DNA of 64,000 bases from contig NZ_JACZKG010000046.1 in the NCBI RefSeq assembly GCF_014860165.1, forward strand, positions 60,908-124,907. Direction: 5' to 3'. The translations under genes were made by a program, and so were the position numbers. The stretch is from Devosia sp. Lineage in GTDB: Bacteria; Pseudomonadota; Alphaproteobacteria; Rhizobiales; Devosiaceae. Of this stretch, positions 62,499-64,000 are shown piece after piece. How positions within the stretch are numbered: the first letter of the stretch is position 1; each line of letters begins with the position of its first letter. The notes under the pieces were generated by a model. It saw only the letters and a program-made list of their open reading frames with translations. It was not told where the DNA came from and did no database searches.

Positions 62499-62748
62499 TG
62501 GGTTCGGTGCCTTCGGCAATGATCCGATCCAAGGTGACATCGATCTGTGCAGCCAGGTCGGGCGGCGTCTCTCCTGCGCCATAGACCCGGCGTGGATCGC
62601 CTTCCTGCTTCATGGCGGCAAAATCATCGTAGGTCATCAGGACATAGCGGGGTTTGCGGTGCTGGGTGATGGCGACCGGCTGGCGGTCTGCCGCCATGGT
62701 GACGGTTTTCAAATCGCGTAGCAGATCGACCGTGGAAAAATTCTTCAT
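62491..62748 (-). CDS. Phd/YefM-like antitoxin
   Basis: An 85-residue protein with the Phd-type start NFSTVDLLRDLKTVTMAADRQPVAIT and the block HRKPRYVLMTYDDFAAM (cited in parts). ATG 62748 has AGGAG at a good distance, and upstream in-frame codons are therefore ignored. It neutralises the toxin encoded by the overlapping downstream gene and probably represses the operon through the inverted repeat upstream. Confidence 0.78.
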   Translation of the reverse strand: MKNFSTVDLLRDLKTVTMAADRQPVAITQHRKPRYVLMTYDDFAAMKQEGDPRRVYGAGETPPDLAAQIDVTLDRIIAEGTEPNG

Positions 62749-62761
62749 GGCACCACTCCTT

Positions 62762-62781
62762 CGTATTAAACGAAATATACG
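62762..62781. promoter_or_regulatory. candidate operator of the toxin-antitoxin operon
   Basis: CGTAT (62762-62766) and ATACG (62777-62781) are inverted copies flanking an AT-rich stretch 14 bases upstream of the antitoxin start. Phd-type antitoxins bind palindromes of this kind. Confidence 0.5.
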
Positions 62782-62876
62782 CATTATTTGATTATCTGCA
62801 AGAACTGCGATCCGTGATACGGCGACCATTCCAAAACGTGTGCCTGATCAGTTTTTAACTGACGAAACTGACGAAG

Positions 62877-62906
62877 GTCGGCCGGACCCTGTCGCGCCCG
62901 GCCGAC
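62877..62906 (-). terminator. hairpin after ardC
   Basis: GTCGGCCGG (62877-62885) and CCGGCCGAC (62898-62906) form a 9-bp perfect stem with a 12-base loop, 8 bases past the ardC stop. No T-run follows. Confidence 0.45.
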
Positions 62907-62914
62907 GGTATGCC

Positions 62915-63922
62915 TTAGGCCGCTTGGTCGGACCTTTCGGGGTCTGCCTGGGTGGCTGGCTCGACATAATCGGGTTGCAGGCGATGCAGGAACGTAGCGG
63001 CCCGTTCAGCGTGGGCTGCCGCGCGGAAAATTGCCCGTTTGTCCTCCTTCAACACCTCCAGCCAAGAGGCGAGATAATTGGCATGATCGGCGCGCGGCTC
63101 AATGAAGAGGCCAAGGTCTGCGCCTAGAAAAACCGCGCCCAACTCGGCCACCAATTCTTCGCGGGCATAATCCTTGGTGCCAAAGGCATTTTTGATATCG
63201 CGATCGAGGCGGCTGGTATGGGCCGTCCAATGCACGGCCTCGTGGGCCAGCGTCGCCGCATAGGCTTCGGCGCTCTCAAAGGTTTCATAGAGCGGCATCT
63301 GAATGAAGTCGGCAGCAGGCTGATAAAAAGCCCGGTCGCCGCCGTGGCGTAAATCCGCGCCGATATTGGCGAAAAAAGTGTCCGCCGCTTCGATGCGCTG
63401 CATCTGATCAATTGGCTTGTTTGGTTCCGCCACAACAGGGCGGAAGCGTTCAGGCAGGCCGTCTACCTGATCGGCATTGAAGACGGAATAGGCTTTGAGA
63501 AACGGAATGCGGCTTTCTTCATCCTCGCCTTTTTCGTTCTGCTCGGTGCGCTCGATGGCGCCGGCATAGACAACCGTCGCGGCCTTCTCCCCTTTGCGGA
63601 CCTGACCGCCCAACTCCAGCGCCTGACGGTAGGTCATCCAAAAGTTCGACCGATAGCCACAGGTCTGCGCTTGCATCCAGAGCAACAGTGTATTGATGCC
63701 CCGATAGGCAAGGCCATTGGCGCGCAGTGGACGGGTGAGGGGAGCTGTATTGATAGCCCAAGGACGATGCCAAGGACGGGTTCCAGCTTCCAACTGCTCG
63801 ATGATCTTAGCTGTGACGCGCTCGTAGACGTCAGCGCGGGGAGCCTCGCAGGGCTTGATAGCCTTATTGGTCTTGCTGTTTCCGGTGCCACGATTGGCGG
63901 TTTTGGTTGTGCGGGTGGTCAT
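62915..63922 (-). CDS. ardC: ArdC antirestriction protein
   Basis: ArdC protects incoming single-stranded plasmid DNA from host restriction. The 335-residue product has the N-terminal DNA-binding domain (about 30-160, with YERVTAKIIEQLEAGTRPWHRPW and WMTYRQALELGGQVRKGEK cited in part) and the C-terminal zincin domain with HEAVHWTAH, the HExxH active site, then REELVAELGAVFL. The ATG follows AGGAGAGCAACT and a leader of the shared type that runs off the window. The toxin-antitoxin operon lies downstream. Confidence 0.92.
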   Translation of the reverse strand: MTTRTTKTANRGTGNSKTNKAIKPCEAPRADVYERVTAKIIEQLEAGTRPWHRPWAINTAPLTRPLRANGLAYRGINTLLLWMQAQTCGYRSNFWMTYRQALELGGQVRKGEKAATVVYAGAIERTEQNEKGEDEESRIPFLKAYSVFNADQVDGLPERFRPVVAEPNKPIDQMQRIEAADTFFANIGADLRHGGDRAFYQPAADFIQMPLYETFESAEAYAATLAHEAVHWTAHTSRLDRDIKNAFGTKDYAREELVAELGAVFLGADLGLFIEPRADHANYLASWLEVLKEDKRAIFRAAAHAERAATFLHRLQPDYVEPATQADPERSDQAA

Positions 63923-64000
63923 AGTTGCTCTCCTTGATCTGACCCGAAGGGGCAGAGGCCGCGCCTCTGCCTCCGAGGTGTCCGCGACCGGACCGGAGAG
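63923..64000 (-). ncRNA. structured leader RNA, third copy (truncated)
   Basis: Only the start-proximal part of this leader is inside the window. Its hairpin, GGCAGAGGC (63951-63959) with GCCTCTGCC (63963-63971), has 9 perfect pairs and sits 28 bases before ardC, as the equivalent hairpin does before the methylase. The end of the window reads GGAGAG, matching the beginning of the conserved GAGAGG block. Confidence 0.5.

Noticed and set aside
1..64000. CRISPR arrays, tRNA or rRNA genes, and complete insertion sequences.
   Set aside because: No regularly spaced repeats, tRNA cloverleaf or transposase domains were seen; an undetected degenerate case is possible without a computed search.

Overview
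The window looks like part of a large conjugative repABC-type plasmid from an alphaproteobacterium, most likely of the order Hyphomicrobiales (Rhizobiales). The reasons are a complete repABC replicon with a counter-transcribed RNA, a VirB/VirD4 type IV secretion system with a VirD2-like relaxase, a GAAC-N7-GAAC LexA box, and plasmid gene families typical of rhizobia and relatives (DUF736, DUF1403 next to ScpB, ArdC, long ParB-like proteins). The genus cannot be named from the sequence alone. No rRNA, tRNA or CRISPR array was seen.

Layout. 1-11 kb: mating-pair operon on the plus strand (virB4, a virB1-like transglycosylase, virB5, a small lipoprotein, virB6, virB8, virB9, virB10, virB11, virD4). 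11-16 kb: DNA processing. Relaxase and MobC are on the minus strand, a P-type oriT nick sequence lies just upstream of mobC, and a ParA-like/ribbon-helix-helix pair resembling VirC1/VirC2 diverges from it. 16-19 kb: a regulator, DUF736, and a second orphan RepC-like initiator with what looks like its own antisense RNA. 19-31 kb: cargo, comprising a secreted nuclease, a three-gene methylase/nuclease operon, ScpB-DUF1403, an integrase followed by HEPN and HNH-like genes, and a PLD-like gene. 31-35 kb: repC, repB, repA with two identical parS-like palindromes. 35-45 kb: a ParB-like gene, a Septu-like ATPase/HNH pair with a possible third gene, and a patch of decayed genes (serine protease, umuC, ardC) around a SRAP protein. 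45-56 kb: a 1479-residue Avs-like STAND nuclease, a ykkC-family riboswitch with an EamA transporter, a Fic toxin-antitoxin pair, an adenine methylase, a HEPN protein and a DUF4238 protein. 56-64 kb: a mutagenesis module (dnaE2, dinB), a PemK-like toxin-antitoxin pair and ardC, cut by the window end near its leader.

How it works together. Transfer (T4SS, relaxosome, oriT), maintenance (repABC, ParB-like, toxin-antitoxin pairs), entry into new hosts (ArdC, adenine methylase) and anti-phage cargo (methylase/nuclease operon, Septu-like, Avs-like, HEPN proteins) make up a self-transmissible plasmid carrying a dispersed defence load. The most unusual signals are a structured leader shared by the ParB-like and methylase genes (partly seen before ardC) with covarying stems, the second repC with a ctRNA-like unit, the extra gene in front of the Septu-like pair, and a ykkC-type riboswitch with a divergent pocket before an EamA transporter.
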